Source: Teratosphaeria epicoccoides
Taxonomy: Eukaryota; Ascomycota; Dothideomycetes; Mycosphaerellales; Teratosphaeriaceae
Reading direction: 5' to 3'
NCBI GenBank assembly: GCA_021401465.1
Contig: JADDMT010000176.1
Span: forward strand, 1-48,736
Length of the DNA: 48,736 nucleotides
Shown here one piece after another: positions 1 through 11,263 of the stretch. A model generated the notes under the pieces. The model ran no database searches. It had not been told where the DNA came from and was given only the letters and a program-made list of their open reading frames with translations. A program made the position numbers and the translations under genes. The stretch's first letter is position 1. Each line of letters starts with the position of its first letter.

Positions 1-410
1 CCACTGTCCACGGGAGCTTCATCAGTCCTCGCAGGAGCATCCTCCACTCCCGCTGCTAACTCGAGCAGCCTGGCCGGAACGGGCAGCAGTGTTCCATCGA
101 GCAGCTTGGCTGGAATAGGGAGCAGCGCTCCACTGTCCACGGGAGCTTCATCAGTCCTCGCAGGAGCATCCTCCACTCCCGCTGCTAACTTGAGCAGCCT
201 GGCCGGAACGGGCAGCAGTGTTCCATCGAGCAGCTTGGCTGGAATAGGGAGCAGCGTTCCACTGTCCACGGGAGCTTCATCAGTCCTCGCAGGAGCATCC
301 TCCACTCCCGCTGCTAACTCGAGCAGCCTGGCCGGAACGGGCAGCAGTGTTCCATCGAGCAGCTTGGCTGGAATAGGGAGCAGCGTTCCACTGTCCACGG
401 GAGCTTCATC
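1..410 (+). repeat. 129-bp coding tandem repeat, three copies plus a partial copy
   Basis: Units begin at 1, 130, 259 and 388 (partial), giving an exact 129-bp (43-residue) period that keeps the reading frame. Copies differ at only a few bases (for example TCG/TTG in the AAC-TNG-AGC context and GCT/GTT before the unit boundary). Such near-identity implies recent expansion, and the array runs off the window edge. Confidence 0.97.
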
Positions 411-3400
411 TGTCACCGCTGCCAACTCGAGCAGTATCATTCCCTCTGGCACAGCTGTATCTTTGAGCGCATCAGCTTCGGCGACCGCTCGCGTGCTTTG
501 CCCAGCCTACGACAATGGGACGTACACTGACGCTCAGAGTCAGAAATACAATGTCACTTGCGACAGGGTCTACAGCGGAACTATCATCAGTACCGCCACG
601 CTCAGCAAGCGTCAAAGCTTAAACGACTCTACGGAGCAGCAGTGTCTGGCAGCGTGTGATGCTGACACCCAATGCATGGCAATCTCTGTTGTTGGAACAC
701 AATGTCAACTCTTCAGCGCGGTCACCGGCGAGACGTACACGAGCGGTGCCATGTCTGCTATCAAACAGATCTCAGCATCAAGTTCTTCCAGTTCTGGTAC
801 GGTGGTTTCTAGTGCTCCAGCTTCAAGCGGTACTGCTATCAATTCGTCCCCAGTTAACAGCACTTCTACGAGCGGCTCGACCATCGCGACTGCTGTCAGC
901 TCGTCCCTAGTCAACAGCACCTCTACGAGCGGCTCGATCATCGCGACTGCTGTCAGCTCTTCCCTAGGCACCTTTACGAGCGGCTCGATCATCGCGACTA
1001 GTATCAGCTCGCCCCTAGTCAACAGCCCCTCTACGAGCTTATCCCTAGTCAACAGCACCTCTATCAGCGGCTCGATCATCGCGACTGCTGTCAGCTCTTC
1101 CCCAGGCACCTTTACGAGCGGCTCGATCATCGCGACTGGTATCAGCTCGTCCCCAGTCAACAGCCCCTCTACGAGCTTATCCCTAGTCAACAGCGCCTCT
1201 ATCAGCGGCTCGATCATCGCGACTGGTATCAGCTCGTCCCTAGTCAACAGCCCCTCTACGAGCTTATCCCTAGTCAACAGCGCCTCTATCAGCGGCTCGA
1301 TCATCGCGACTGGTATCAGCTCGTCCCTAGTCAACAGCACCTCTACGAGCGGCTCGATCATCGCGACTGGTATCAGCTCGTCCCCAGTCAACAGCCCCTC
1401 TACGAGCTCGTCCCCAGTCATGAGCACCTCTACGAGCGGCTCGATCATCGCGACTGGTATCAGCTCGTCCCTAGTCAACAGCCCCTCTACGAGCTTATCT
1501 CTAGTCAACAGCACCTCTATCAGCGGCTCGATCATCGCGACTGGTATCAGCTCGCCCCTAGTCAACAGCGCCTCTACGAGCTCGTCCCCAGTCATGAGCA
1601 CCTCTACGAGCGGCTCGATCATCGCGACTGCCATCAGCTCATCCCCAGTCAACAGCACTTTCGTGTCGGCATCGGCTGCGAGTTCCATTGCCGGCACGGC
1701 TTCGTCAAGCATTGTTAGCTCTACCTCGACCTCTGCTTCCGCCAGCGCCATGTTGTCTTCAGGCGGCTCAAGCGCATCTGCCTCGGGCACTGCGGTTTCC
1801 TCGAGCTCTTCGCTGGCATCTGGTGCATCGTCAAGCTCTTTGGCCACGTCCAGCCAGGCGGCTGCAAATTCGAGCATAGCTGGCGCCAGCAGCACGAGCG
1901 CACCACTTCCTACCGCTATATCAGTTTCTGTAGCTGCAGGCTCGAGCAGTGCACCGTCCGCGGGTACAAGTGCCGCTGCTAATAGCTCGACTCTCCCATC
2001 CACCTCCGCAACGGCAAGTGTTAGCACCACTGCAAGCAGCACGAGCGCACCACTTCCTACCGGCATATCAGTTTCTGTAGCTGCATTCTCGAGCAGTGCA
2101 CCGTCCGCGGGTACAAGTGCCGCTGCTAATAGCTCGACTCTCCCATCCACCTCCGCAACTGCAAGTGTTAGCACCACTGCAAGCAGCTCATCCGCCAGCG
2201 CTTCTGCGAGCAACATTCTCTGCCCAACGTACGCTGACGCAACATACGTCGATCCTCAGGACGCCGAATACTTCGTTACTTGCGGCGAGGTGTTCACCGG
2301 AAATGTGCTCGGGGGCACAACCAAGATCAAGAGGTAAGCAAAATGAAGGGTAAACCCATACTCAGTGGTTTTACCAGTCATCGAGTTGACTGCTCCACGC
2401 ATGTCTGACGGCTCAATCAATGGTCAAACCAGCCATCAAGGCTTTGCTCACCAGTCAGCTGATGATTGATGGAATCACTGAGTTCAACTCATCGTGTTGA
2501 GATATTGACTAACCTGCCACCCTTTAAGGCAAAGCACGACTAGCACCGTCCAGAGTTGTCTTGCAGCCTGCGACGCAAACTCCGAATGTACTGCCATTTC
2601 CGTTACTTCCTCGAACGTCTGTGAGCTTTATAGCTCTGTCTCTGGCAGTGTCGCCCAAGCCGGAGCAATCTCTGCCATCAAGTTGACCGCCGCGGCCAGC
2701 TCTAGTAGCGGCACCGCGACAAGCTCTACCAGCGTGGTTGTTTCAATTTCACCGACGACCCTCCTTTCGACAGTGACAACGACTTTTACCCTCAGCCAGG
2801 GCACTACTGCCGTAGTGAGCACGACTACATTTGTTTCGACTCTGACAAACTACATCACCACCACAGCCAATGGTCAAAGCGCTTCCACTTCCGCTACAAG
2901 CTCTTTCGCCTCGAGCACATCTGCCTCGGTCTCGCCATCAGGTTCCAGCACCTTGGCTTCTACAGCGCAGAGCATTTCTGCTGCAGCATCGTCGGTGGCG
3001 CAGAGCAGCTCGACTCTGGCATCATCGCCGGCATCTGGCAGCCCGTCGTCTTCGCCGATTACAACAGTGACGCCTACTACGATCACTACGACTTTGACTA
3101 GCACGATCACGACCAGCTCCGGCTCCTCAACGATGACAAGCACGACTGCTTCCGTCGCTACCATGACCGACTACATTACTGTTACAGTCTCTGTCACTGA
3201 GGGAGCGCAAAGCACCTCGACATCCGGTTCTTCGGATGTTTTGGCTACGGAATCTTCCATCCCGAGCACCTCGACTTCACGGGATACGTCGGTCTCCAAT
3301 GCGCAGCCACAGACCTCTGCAACGAACGCTCCCCAAGATACTGTGACGGTATCGCCTAGCGAGGCCACTAGCACTGTCTACATCACACGGGATGGCAGCG

Positions 3401-4278
3401 TCTCTCCTAGTGTGGCTGTGACTACCGTGTACGTCACTGTCGGCTCGCCGAGTGCGACTTTGAGCTCTTCCATCCCGAGCACATCGACTTCACGGGATAC
3501 GTCGGTCTCCAATTCGCAGCCACAGACCTCTGCAACGAGCCCTCCCCAAGATACTGTGACGGTATCGCCTAGCGAGGCCACCAGCACTGTCTACATCACA
3601 CGGGATGGCAGCGTCTCTCCTAGTGTGGCTGTGACTACCGTGTACGTCACTGTCGGTTCGCCAAGTGCGATTTCGAGCTCCTTGTCGACGACGAACTCCG
3701 GCCTAGTCTCAACCCTGACTGATATACTGTCTGTCATCACGACGCAAACGATGACGTCCACGGACTCTGCAGCGCTCTCGACACTTTCGAGCGTCCTCGT
3801 GACCGCCACTAGCGATCAGCCAACCGCAGTGTCCACCACAGTGCCGACCACTCTGACGATTTCCTCGGAGTCGACGATCTCGACCGTGGTGTCTGGCACA
3901 CCCACGACTGCTGTCACCACGTTCTTGACCGTGACAGCAACCAGTGTTGAGATGACTCTACCAACATCCCTGCCGGATGACACAGCACTCCTGCTTCAGA
4001 TCGAAGAGCTCATCCTCCTTGGCGAGCTTGCGATCTCAGATACCCTCGACGACTTGCTTGCCAAGTTCCAGCAGCGCGGCCAACACAGCTCGGCGGAGGC
4101 CATCGAATACCGCATGCACTCCTGGGGCGTCACCGGCGGCAGCTCTCTTAAAGACGTGGTCGGTAGCGTCCAGAGTGGTATTCCGGGTGCCACGGCGTCT
4201 GGACATGGCAATGATCACGGGTTTGTCGCCAATAGCCATCGCGGTTTCTTCCGTGGTTGGGGCGGATGGGGCCACTAG
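1..4278 (+). CDS. Ser/Thr-rich repeat surface protein with two PAN/Apple-like Cys domains (5' end missing)
   Basis: The frame is open from base 1, so the start lies left of the window. I read exons 1-2333 and 2529-4278 (1360 residues seen). The 195-bp intron has donor GTAAGC, branch TGACTAAC near 2507 and acceptor TTTAAG, phase 2. Two copies of a six-cysteine module (about residues 166-240, and about 740 onward across the intron) share the LCP start, the KRQS stretch and the CLAACDA motif, resembling PAN/Apple-like domains of fungal surface proteins. Everything else is Ser/Thr/Ala/Val-rich and internally repeated, as in O-glycosylated wall or adhesin-like proteins. The C-terminus is a helical patch followed by a Gly/His/Trp-rich tail; I see no hydrophobic GPI-anchor signal. 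The splice is strongly supported because it restores the second module. Surface location and adhesion are inferences. Confidence 0.8.
841..1660 (+). repeat. Degenerate coding repeats of about 18 and 28 residues
   Basis: Many units carry the phrase SGSIIAT followed by A or G, alternating with VNS(T/P)STS blocks. Basic units of about 54 bp are nested in larger units of about 84 bp. All preserve frame. The region is Ser/Thr-dominated and is likely to vary in length between strains. Confidence 0.9.
1888..2181 (+). repeat. 147-bp direct duplication within the surface-protein gene
   Basis: Copies at 1888-2034 and 2035-2181 are nearly identical (49 residues each, starting SSTSAPLPT) and lie just before the second cysteine module. 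The duplication is in frame. Confidence 0.93.
3253..3678 (+). repeat. 213-bp direct duplication within the surface-protein gene
   Basis: Copies at 3253-3465 and 3466-3678 encode 71-residue units that begin SSIPSTSTSRD and contain TVYITRDGS and TTVYVTVGSPSA. They are almost identical at DNA level and in frame. Confidence 0.93.
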
Positions 4279-5276
4279 ATGGATGCGCGTGTTGTAAAAA
4301 GCCATTTGGATACAGGTCATGGCTTTTCTTTTCGTGTGACGCACGAGTATGGCCAGACATGATGTGAACGCGAGCGCGGACGTGTTGGTGCTTATGCATG
4401 GATGGATGTCGGATTGTTGTTTTTAGGCTTGGCAATTTATTTCTTTTGTTGTCGGGCAGATACAGGCGCCTGCACTCGTTGATGGATGCTAGCTATTGTA
4501 ATTTCATGTCGCGAATGTGCAGTTCTACAAACTCAGTTCATAGTAAGAGACTTGACTCCGTGTCGAACGGTGCGTGAGTTGCGCAGTGTAGCCAGAAGGA
4601 CTGCGCAAGACGAGATTGACAGCAATCTCAGCGTGCAACTGTGGCAGCTTACCAATGTCCCGTGTGAGAGAGGTTTTGAGGCTGGTGATGAGTAGGGATT
4701 GTTCCAAATGATGTAGATGTCAGTATGAGATCGTACTCAGCCGTGGCGGTGTCGGACTGGAGACCAACAAAGAAAAATTCACATGAAGACTGCGGTGCCG
4801 GAGCATGGTCACAGGTGGTGTGATGATAGCGCTCCGTATCACACTGACACGGCAGTGACTGCTCGCGCTCATTAAATCTGGACACCATGTCTTCACTATT
4901 CCTGTCAAGCTCTGACGACTAGTAAGATGATTGATGGACGCATTTACCAAGCGACATCGTACATCGTTCACGACGCAGTTGACCCGGCAAGCCCCGTCTA
5001 CCCAGATCGCTGCTCGCAACCGCCGATTCGTAGGCGAAAGTCCCAACATGCGTGACCAGATCTCGTCCACACAAGACCTTCTGCACTGCGTCGGCTCGAT
5101 CCCGGACGTAGCGGTGAAATGCTAGCGTGCTTTCTTGTCTTACGGCTGCATGTGGAAGCCAGGGAAGCCTTCGATTCCTTGACACGCATCACAGTGTGCT
5201 ATAACAGGTCACGGCAACTGTTCTCTCAGGTATCATGAGCCAGTATAATCCAAGCGTAGTTCCCGCCCTTCATTTA
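4279..5276. other. Intergenic, no gene seen
   Basis: About 1 kb between the surface-protein stop and the promoter of the small secreted protein gene. Only short, overlapping, non-convincing frames occur. A T-rich stretch with TTTTTAGG near 4420 could belong to the 3' UTR of the upstream gene. Confidence 0.6.
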
Positions 5277-5343
5277 CCAATAATGTTCGTCTTGATGGGC
5301 AGGCGGAAACTGTACTGTCCCATCCGCACCTCTGGGATAAATA
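5277..5343 (+). promoter_or_regulatory. Core promoter: CCAAT at 5277 and ATAAATA at 5337
   Basis: A CCAAT pentamer (5277-5281) lies about 56 bp upstream of a TATA-like ATAAATA (5337-5343). A CT-rich leader follows, and the ATG is about 165 bp beyond the TATA-like element. Spacing and order fit a eukaryotic core promoter for the gene at 5507. Confidence 0.5.
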
Positions 5344-5506
5344 CCTCCTCATCTAGTCATCACACCAACTTATACCGCAGACTTTACGCCCTGCTCGCCC
5401 TTCAAAGAGACTAGACAACGAACGTAAGCAACTACTCCTCCATCCTCACCTCCCACATGCAGACCGAAAACAAAAAAAGGGAGAGAAATTAATCGCTCAC
5501 CTCAGC

Positions 5507-6033
5507 ATGCCGCTCTCCATCCTCCTCCACCTCCTTCCCCTGGTCGTCCTCCCAGCCTACGCCGCCATCGAGCTCGACCCTCTGCGAGTCAGCGCCACAG
5601 TTGTGGTCGGCCTCGACCCCAACCCTGGCGGCCCCGTGTCAAAATGCGGCGGCATCCCCGTCAGCAAACTCCCCTTCTACGCCTACCCCACCACACCCAA
5701 CTATTTCAAATGCTGGAGCATCGACAGCGCTGTCGGCGGCCACTACATGTTTTGGAAACAGAAGCCGCCGGGTGACACGAGATGCAAAGTCCAGGGTACG
5801 AAATATAACATCCATCCCCCCTCCCAACGAAGCGATGATGAAAAATGGCTGACAGGTGGTTAGCGTATGACGATAACCATTGCGGACATCAGCACAGGAT
5901 ATTGTACAGGGACGTTGACTGCGTGTACGCGGGGCTTCCAATTTATAGCATCGGGGTCAACTGCAGTGATTCCGACCCAGCGACGTGTATCGCGTGTGCG
6001 AATTACCCACCTGTTGAGCCTATCCCAAAATAG
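5507..6033 (+). CDS. Small secreted eight-cysteine protein (effector-like)
   Basis: Two exons, 5507-5795 and 5864-6033, give 152 residues. The 68-bp intron has donor GTACGA, branch CTGAC near 5849 and acceptor GGTTAG. The nearer CAG acceptor at 5855 would run straight into a stop, whereas the TTAG acceptor restores a long cysteine-containing frame. Residues 1-19 form a typical signal peptide (MPLSILLHLLPLVVLPAYA). The mature part holds eight cysteines, in contexts SKC, FKC, TRC, NHC, VDC, VNC, ATC and IAC, suggesting four disulphides. No transmembrane segment or GPI signal is visible. I do not recognise a family. Small size, secretion and even cysteine number fit fungal effectors or secreted antimicrobial-type proteins, but function is unknown. 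Confidence 0.72.
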
Positions 6034-7235
6034 CTGTGGGGAGGAGGGGAGTGTAAGGTCGTCGGAGGGGGTGGGGAGGGGGGATGGCATGACGCTGTAG
6101 CAGATTATCATGATCCGGTGAGCTCGGCAAGTGGGGCACGAACACTGGCGGCCAACCTGAACTATGTGGCTTCATGTCTCGGACGGGGGAGTATGAGGAG
6201 ACCGATGATAGCTCCGTTCGTTTCTAGCATCGTACACAGGACTAGAGTAGTCTCTTCAGGTAGAAAGAGAGGCTCACAGCAAAAGGCGTTTTTCCCGAAC
6301 GTAACCAGTCTTGCCACAGAATCATGTATGTATGCGTTGAACCGTCCAGCTGCAGCACTCGAAAGAGAGAGAGCTGCGGGTGTTCAGGGATCCATGGATC
6401 TCCAGTCATGATGATCTGAGCGGCCACGGCCCGCGGCGCCGCCAAAAGTTCAAACCGGGAACTGACCGATCGAGGAGGTACATAGCAGGTCAAAGATTGC
6501 TTTCCAGCCCCACCCCCAGACGACCCGAGTTACAGATCTCACTTGGTTGTAAGCGATAATCATGTATGTGCGTGTGTGTGTAGAGTTCCAACGCATCCCG
6601 ACACCCTCACCCACACCCGCACACTCACACACACCCCGACCCAGACATACACCCCCCCCCCCATACCTACTCAACATACCGATCAAACACGCGAGCAGGG
6701 AGCCCCCATACCTGCCTGTCCTCCCACATGCTAATAATACCAGTCGCAGTGCGGCAGGCGCAACCGGCGGGGGTTTCGGTGGGTGACACGTGTTTCACGC
6801 GCGGAGTTCGCTTCCGAGACAGACCGCATGGGGCGTGGGCTTGGGCTGAGACATGGACGGACGAGGACGGACTGCGCGTGGCGTGCCGTGAAATCAAATC
6901 TTGGCCGTTCGCCGGACACAGACGCACGGAGGGTCGGCGGAGAGGATGCAAAGAACACATGGCATTATTCTGAGGCGCGCAAGGACCTGCAAAGCTACCC
7001 GTGCTACCATCTCTCCCGGTCCCCGTGGCGGGGCCGCCGTCTCCCTCCAGATCGCCGGGAGAGACGTTCGATGGCAGCGCACAGCAGTCGTGTGGCGGTG
7101 CACGAGACAGTGGGCGCATGTGCCTATTCACGCCGGACCAAGGACCCCACAAGGAAGTTGATGCCGGTGGCCATGATCGTCGTCGATCCCCACCTTCCAC
7201 CTTCCACCTTCCGGTCACCGCCACCCAACACCGAC
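6034..7235. other. Intergenic, no gene seen
   Basis: This lies between convergent genes. Long frames here on both strands are compositionally driven (C-rich plus strand) and lack recognisable protein character. Confidence 0.55.
6590..6662 (+). repeat. CAC/CCA-rich low-complexity tract ending in an 11-C run
   Basis: The plus strand is a pyrimidine-rich run of CAC, CACA and CCC words with only scattered G, ending in 11 consecutive C at 6652-6662. It is simple-sequence DNA in the intergenic region and is prone to length errors. Confidence 0.85.
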
Positions 7236-9845
7236 CTACCGCCTCCTGTCCCTCTCGTACCCCCTCTCGTCATACCTTCCACCACCACCACCACCTACAC
7301 TCCTCCTGTACTGATCCTCATACCTCCCACCACCACCCCTGTCTCTCTCCCTGTCCCTCTCCCGATACCTCTCGTCCTCCCTCGCCCTCCTCTCCCTCAT
7401 CTCATCAATACTCCTCCTCTCCTCCAACCTCCTCCCCGCACCCGGACCCCTCGGCCCATCCTCCGCATCCCTCACATCACTCTTCCTCATCCCCGGTCCA
7501 CTCGGCGCGTTCCTAAAAATCGCCCCTCCCGAATCCCTCCTCGCCGACGCGGGCTGCGAAGGCGCAGCAGCAGCGGGAGCGGAAGGCTTGTTGGTGGTAG
7601 GAAGCGGGACCTCGATCTCCTCTTCGTACTCCTCCCACTCCTCCGTGAAGTACTTGTTCACTTCCTCCTTCTCGTCGGCGGCGAGCTGAGGGTTGAGCAC
7701 GAAACGGAGAGTGCCGCCGCCTTCTGGGAGGGGTGGAAGCGGATTCTGGACGGGTGCGGGGAGGTGTGTTGGGTCCGGAGGCGAGACCGGTGTCGGGTGG
7801 CCGTTGGCCACCTTCAATGTCGCGGCGCCGTCGGAGAGTGGAGCGCGGTCGGATTCGGGGGCGGTGGTGTAGCGGGGCAGGTTCTGCTCTTCGCATTCTT
7901 TGTTGAGGGCTAGGCGGATGCGGAGGAAGTCGTCGAGACCGTACTTGGTGCCGAGAATGCTGGCGGCGGTGTGGTGGGTGTAGAGGTCGAGGGAATCCAG
8001 TAGCGTCTCCATGACCTCCTCGCGGCTTGTAGACCACTTCTTCCGCTCCAACCTCTGCACGTGATCCTTGACCTCACTCGCACCGTCCGGAGACGCGGCA
8101 GCCTGCAGATGCGCCGCCAAGTCCAGACTCGCAAAGGCCAGGGTCTGCGGGGTCTGCTTCAGCATGGCAAACGTGCGCATCAGATCGGTCAAGATGGTCC
8201 AGGCCACAGTGCCGACCCGCTCCCTCTCCTGACTCTCGGGCAATAGCTTCACGATCTTGATCAGCGCCCTGTGCGGATGCTTGCTCCGGAAGTCGAAGCA
8301 GCTGCTCTCCAACATCAATCTCTCGACACCCAGCACCTGCTTGGAGGGGTTCTCGAACAGCACATCGTCGCTGCCCAAATGCTCTCCTCTCGGCGCCTTC
8401 AGGTTGTACGCGGCGGCCAGGATGTCCTTGGACTTCTTCAACGTGTCCTCGTTCTTGCAGCTGCCCAGCAGACTCGCGGCCGCGGCATCGACCCAAGGGT
8501 AGTCGGTGTTGGGATGGTTGAGGCGGAAATTGTGGTAGTAGACGCAGGCGGTGGTGTATGTGCGGATGGGGAGCTGGAGCGAGCGACGGACTTGGTCGAT
8601 CCACGTGACGCCTTGCAACCGGATCGTGTCTTCGCGTGCTTCGGCGAGACTGCGCTCTTGCGTGGCGGACGCGTCGATGTGCCCGAAGAGCCGCTTCTCG
8701 ATTTTCGCCTGAGTCATGTAGCGCGTCGCGACTTTGATGGTCGATGGGTGCGGGCCGATGACGGCGGCGGAGTGCGACTTGGGCTCGCCGTCGGAGGTGC
8801 GTTTGACGGCGCCGCCCATCGCGTCGGTGGGAAGATGGGGGTGGTGAGTCGGCAGCGGTGTGGTGCTGAGGGGGAGGGTCGCGAGGATGGGCTGGCTGTG
8901 GAAGTTGGATGATGATGCATCCGATTCGAGGTGCTGCATGTGGTACTGGTCGGCCTCGTCTCGGCGCTTCGGCTGCGGGGCTCGGGCGGATTCGGCGTCA
9001 ACTTCACTCTTCGTCTGCGTTAGCTCTTGTGTCTTTCTCTTCTCCCAAAACCTGTTCTTCTCCTTCTCCTTTTCCTTCTCGTTTTCCTTCTCCTTCTCCT
9101 TCGTCTCTTGCTGTGCTGGTAGAGCGATGCCCATGATGTTCATGTCCTCCCGCCACCCGTCGCCTGCCCCCGTTCGCTTCCATATCGTACGCGCTGCCGA
9201 GGATAGCACATGGTCAGTCCACTGTGGCTCTCGATCGTCAGGACCGAACTCCTGCTCATTGTACGAAGATGATGCCTTTAACTGATCTTGCGTGAGCAGC
9301 CTATTCGGCCTTCCCAATGGCGCATTATTGACACCCTGGGTCGGTAATGTCGTGGTGGCTTCTGCGGCTGCTGGCACTGCCGACGTCAGTCTGTCCGGTC
9401 TGCCACGCCGCTCTATATTCGCGTTCCTGCTCGGTGACGTGTCATTGATGCTGTGCGGAAGAAGGATTGGGGAGCTTAGTTTGTTCGGTCTCCCCAACGG
9501 CTCGTCGTTGACACTCTTGTACGTCTTCCGAACGGCAGGCGACGGCGACTGGTCAACGATTCTGTCGTCGTATCTTGGCGCTTCTCCATATGCGCTCGCG
9601 GATCGATCGCCCGTCGCACCTGTCTCACGCTCGGCCGCCTGTGTGGTCCTCTGAGATTTCCGCTCCTTTTGCCGCCTCAACATGCGACCCAGTGCCTCCC
9701 TCGCCTCCTGGTTCTCCCACAAGAACGACACGCGCTCGAGCGGCGGATGGTGTCTGCCACATCTGTCGCTGCTCGGGCAGCCGTTCAGCCTGCGCGCCAT
9801 GTACGGCACGCAGATGCCTAGATACTCCCAGTCAACCCACGGCAT
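7236..9845 (-). CDS. Ctk2-like cyclin (CTD kinase beta subunit type) with N-terminal CCCH-like finger
   Basis: One open frame of 869 residues. Residues 1-35 carry C12, C23, C29 and H32/H33, a CCCH-like arrangement, followed by a basic helix. Residues about 110-185 contain three short G-R-P-(N/D)-(K/R)-L motifs. Residues about 245-262 are a Lys/Glu run. From about 375 to 620 the sequence matches C-type/K-type cyclins: a RYMTQAKIEKRLFG lead-in, TWIDQVRRSLQLP, then YTTACVYYHNFRL. This is the fold of Ctk2, the cyclin of the CTDK-I kinase that phosphorylates the RNA polymerase II C-terminal domain. The tail is Arg/Asp/Gly-rich (RS-like). Yeast Ctk2 is only about 320 residues, so the first 340 residues are an extension or a second gene. 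An internal start near 8820 (MGGAVKRTSD) would give a conventional cyclin. The cyclin assignment is confident; a single transcript is less certain. Confidence 0.72.
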   Translation of the reverse strand: MPWVDWEYLGICVPYMARRLNGCPSSDRCGRHHPPLERVSFLWENQEAREALGRMLRRQKERKSQRTTQAAERETGATGDRSASAYGEAPRYDDRIVDQSPSPAVRKTYKSVNDEPLGRPNKLSSPILLPHSINDTSPSRNANIERRGRPDRLTSAVPAAAEATTTLPTQGVNNAPLGRPNRLLTQDQLKASSSYNEQEFGPDDREPQWTDHVLSSAARTIWKRTGAGDGWREDMNIMGIALPAQQETKEKEKENEKEKEKEKNRFWEKRKTQELTQTKSEVDAESARAPQPKRRDEADQYHMQHLESDASSSNFHSQPILATLPLSTTPLPTHHPHLPTDAMGGAVKRTSDGEPKSHSAAVIGPHPSTIKVATRYMTQAKIEKRLFGHIDASATQERSLAEAREDTIRLQGVTWIDQVRRSLQLPIRTYTTACVYYHNFRLNHPNTDYPWVDAAAASLLGSCKNEDTLKKSKDILAAAYNLKAPRGEHLGSDDVLFENPSKQVLGVERLMLESSCFDFRSKHPHRALIKIVKLLPESQERERVGTVAWTILTDLMRTFAMLKQTPQTLAFASLDLAAHLQAAASPDGASEVKDHVQRLERKKWSTSREEVMETLLDSLDLYTHHTAASILGTKYGLDDFLRIRLALNKECEEQNLPRYTTAPESDRAPLSDGAATLKVANGHPTPVSPPDPTHLPAPVQNPLPPLPEGGGTLRFVLNPQLAADEKEEVNKYFTEEWEEYEEEIEVPLPTTNKPSAPAAAAPSQPASARRDSGGAIFRNAPSGPGMRKSDVRDAEDGPRGPGAGRRLEERRSIDEMRERRAREDERYRERDRERDRGGGGRYEDQYRRSVGGGGGGRYDERGYERDRRR

Positions 9846-11263
9846 GCTGATGGATCAAGCCGACGCGTATCGAGATCTAGAAAGATATGTCAGCTATTGA
9901 CCGATGATGGTGGTGCTGTCAGTCAGTGATGGTGAGGGCATTAGGGCATCAGCAAGCTTCATGGCAATGGCACTTTGTTCGATCACGCTGAAGAAGAATC
10001 AAGAAAGTGTTCGACGGAGCGAGTCAAAGACAGAGCTCTGTGGCGGTGCAGAAGCTGTTCACATCACTCTGTCGAACTGTGGCTGAGAATCACCCTTCTG
10101 CAGCTCCGTCCCTCTATTGAGACTCATGAAAAGGTCGACTTCATAGCTGGAATCACAATTCGATTACCAGACTCATGGTACTGAGAAATCGCAGTTGCCA
10201 ATGGTTCAGCGACAACAAACGTCACAAACTCAGCACAGAACACCATCCGGCCCGTCCTCGGCACCAGAATATCCATTCATAACAAATACCAACCCATCTC
10301 ACACCCAGCAAACAGCGTGGACCCATGGCCGAGTGGCCAACAACCACAGTCCGCGCTCGTTTGCCAGTCCAAAGCCCCCACACGACTTGAAACTGAGTGG
10401 ACAAAATTAGTCCTGAACACGGACTATGGTCAAAAACTGTTCACGGGGGTTGCTCATGTCGGAGTGCCTAGGTAGTAGTGAAAGATCCTCCAGTGCGCTT
10501 TGCGCCGAACGACGCCGGGGGAAAGACTCCGGTGTATCTAGGAAGATAACAAGTTGCCCGATGACGCGCCCGGAAGGGTTGTGCGGGAAGGTTGACTGTT
10601 TCTTGTAGGTTCCTGTAATGGGAGCTGAGTTCTTTTGCTCGCTTGCGAATTTCATTGATGCGTGTCCGTCTTTCATGTTCCGGGGGCTAGGTGTTGTGTC
10701 CATGCGGTGTGCGGCATTTCTTTTGCTTTTGTAATGACTACAGAGGCGAGAGTCTTGAGAAGGAAGTATTGACTCTGTCTTTCGACGCTCGCTGCCAGGA
10801 ACGCGGTCAGTTCTTCCAAAATGAAATCAAGCTATTACCGTGCTGACTGATTGACTGATTGACTCGCTCCTCACATTCGGATCGCCATCTCGATGCAGCG
10901 TTTACATTGCTCAGCAAGATCTAATGTTCCCTTTGACACGCAAGTCAAGTCAACGTGCATAACCGAACCCGGTTTTCTGCAGGCATCGGGCATGAACTCT
11001 TCAGAGACGGCCACCTCTCGCCTGTAGAAACGGTGGCACGAATCGTAGCTCCAGCTAACGTGCAGGCTACGATATGCGGGTAGCCGGTGGAAGTAGGACA
11101 GCGCCTCCTGACACCTGTCACGCGGCAGCACAAGACTTCAGCCCAAATGTTTGTCACTACTGCCTGACTTCTATCTCCCTCTCATCGCGTTGAAAGTCAT
11201 GGTCTCTCCCTGGTGACAAAGACAGACTTCACGATCCTTCCCGACGCGATCTCAAGCACCGAG
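9846..11263. other. Intergenic between divergent genes
   Basis: This 1.4-kb stretch separates the divergent cyclin gene and the proline-rich protein gene and probably holds both promoters. No convincing coding sequence or tRNA was found. Short GACTGATT repeats occur at 10844. Confidence 0.55.
10844..10866 (+). repeat. Short tandem repeat of GACTGATT
   Basis: Two and a half adjacent copies of the octamer GACTGATT. The same TGACTG/TTGACT words recur in other intergenic parts of this window. Confidence 0.8.

Noticed and set aside
705..2216. 503-codon minus-strand frame opposite the Ser/Thr-rich repeats
   Set aside because: Antisense image of the repeats; the plus strand has the intron-joined cysteine modules.
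10325..10395. ATGGCCGAGTGG resembling a tRNA-Ser/Leu A box
   Set aside because: No B box, T arm or acceptor pairing within range.
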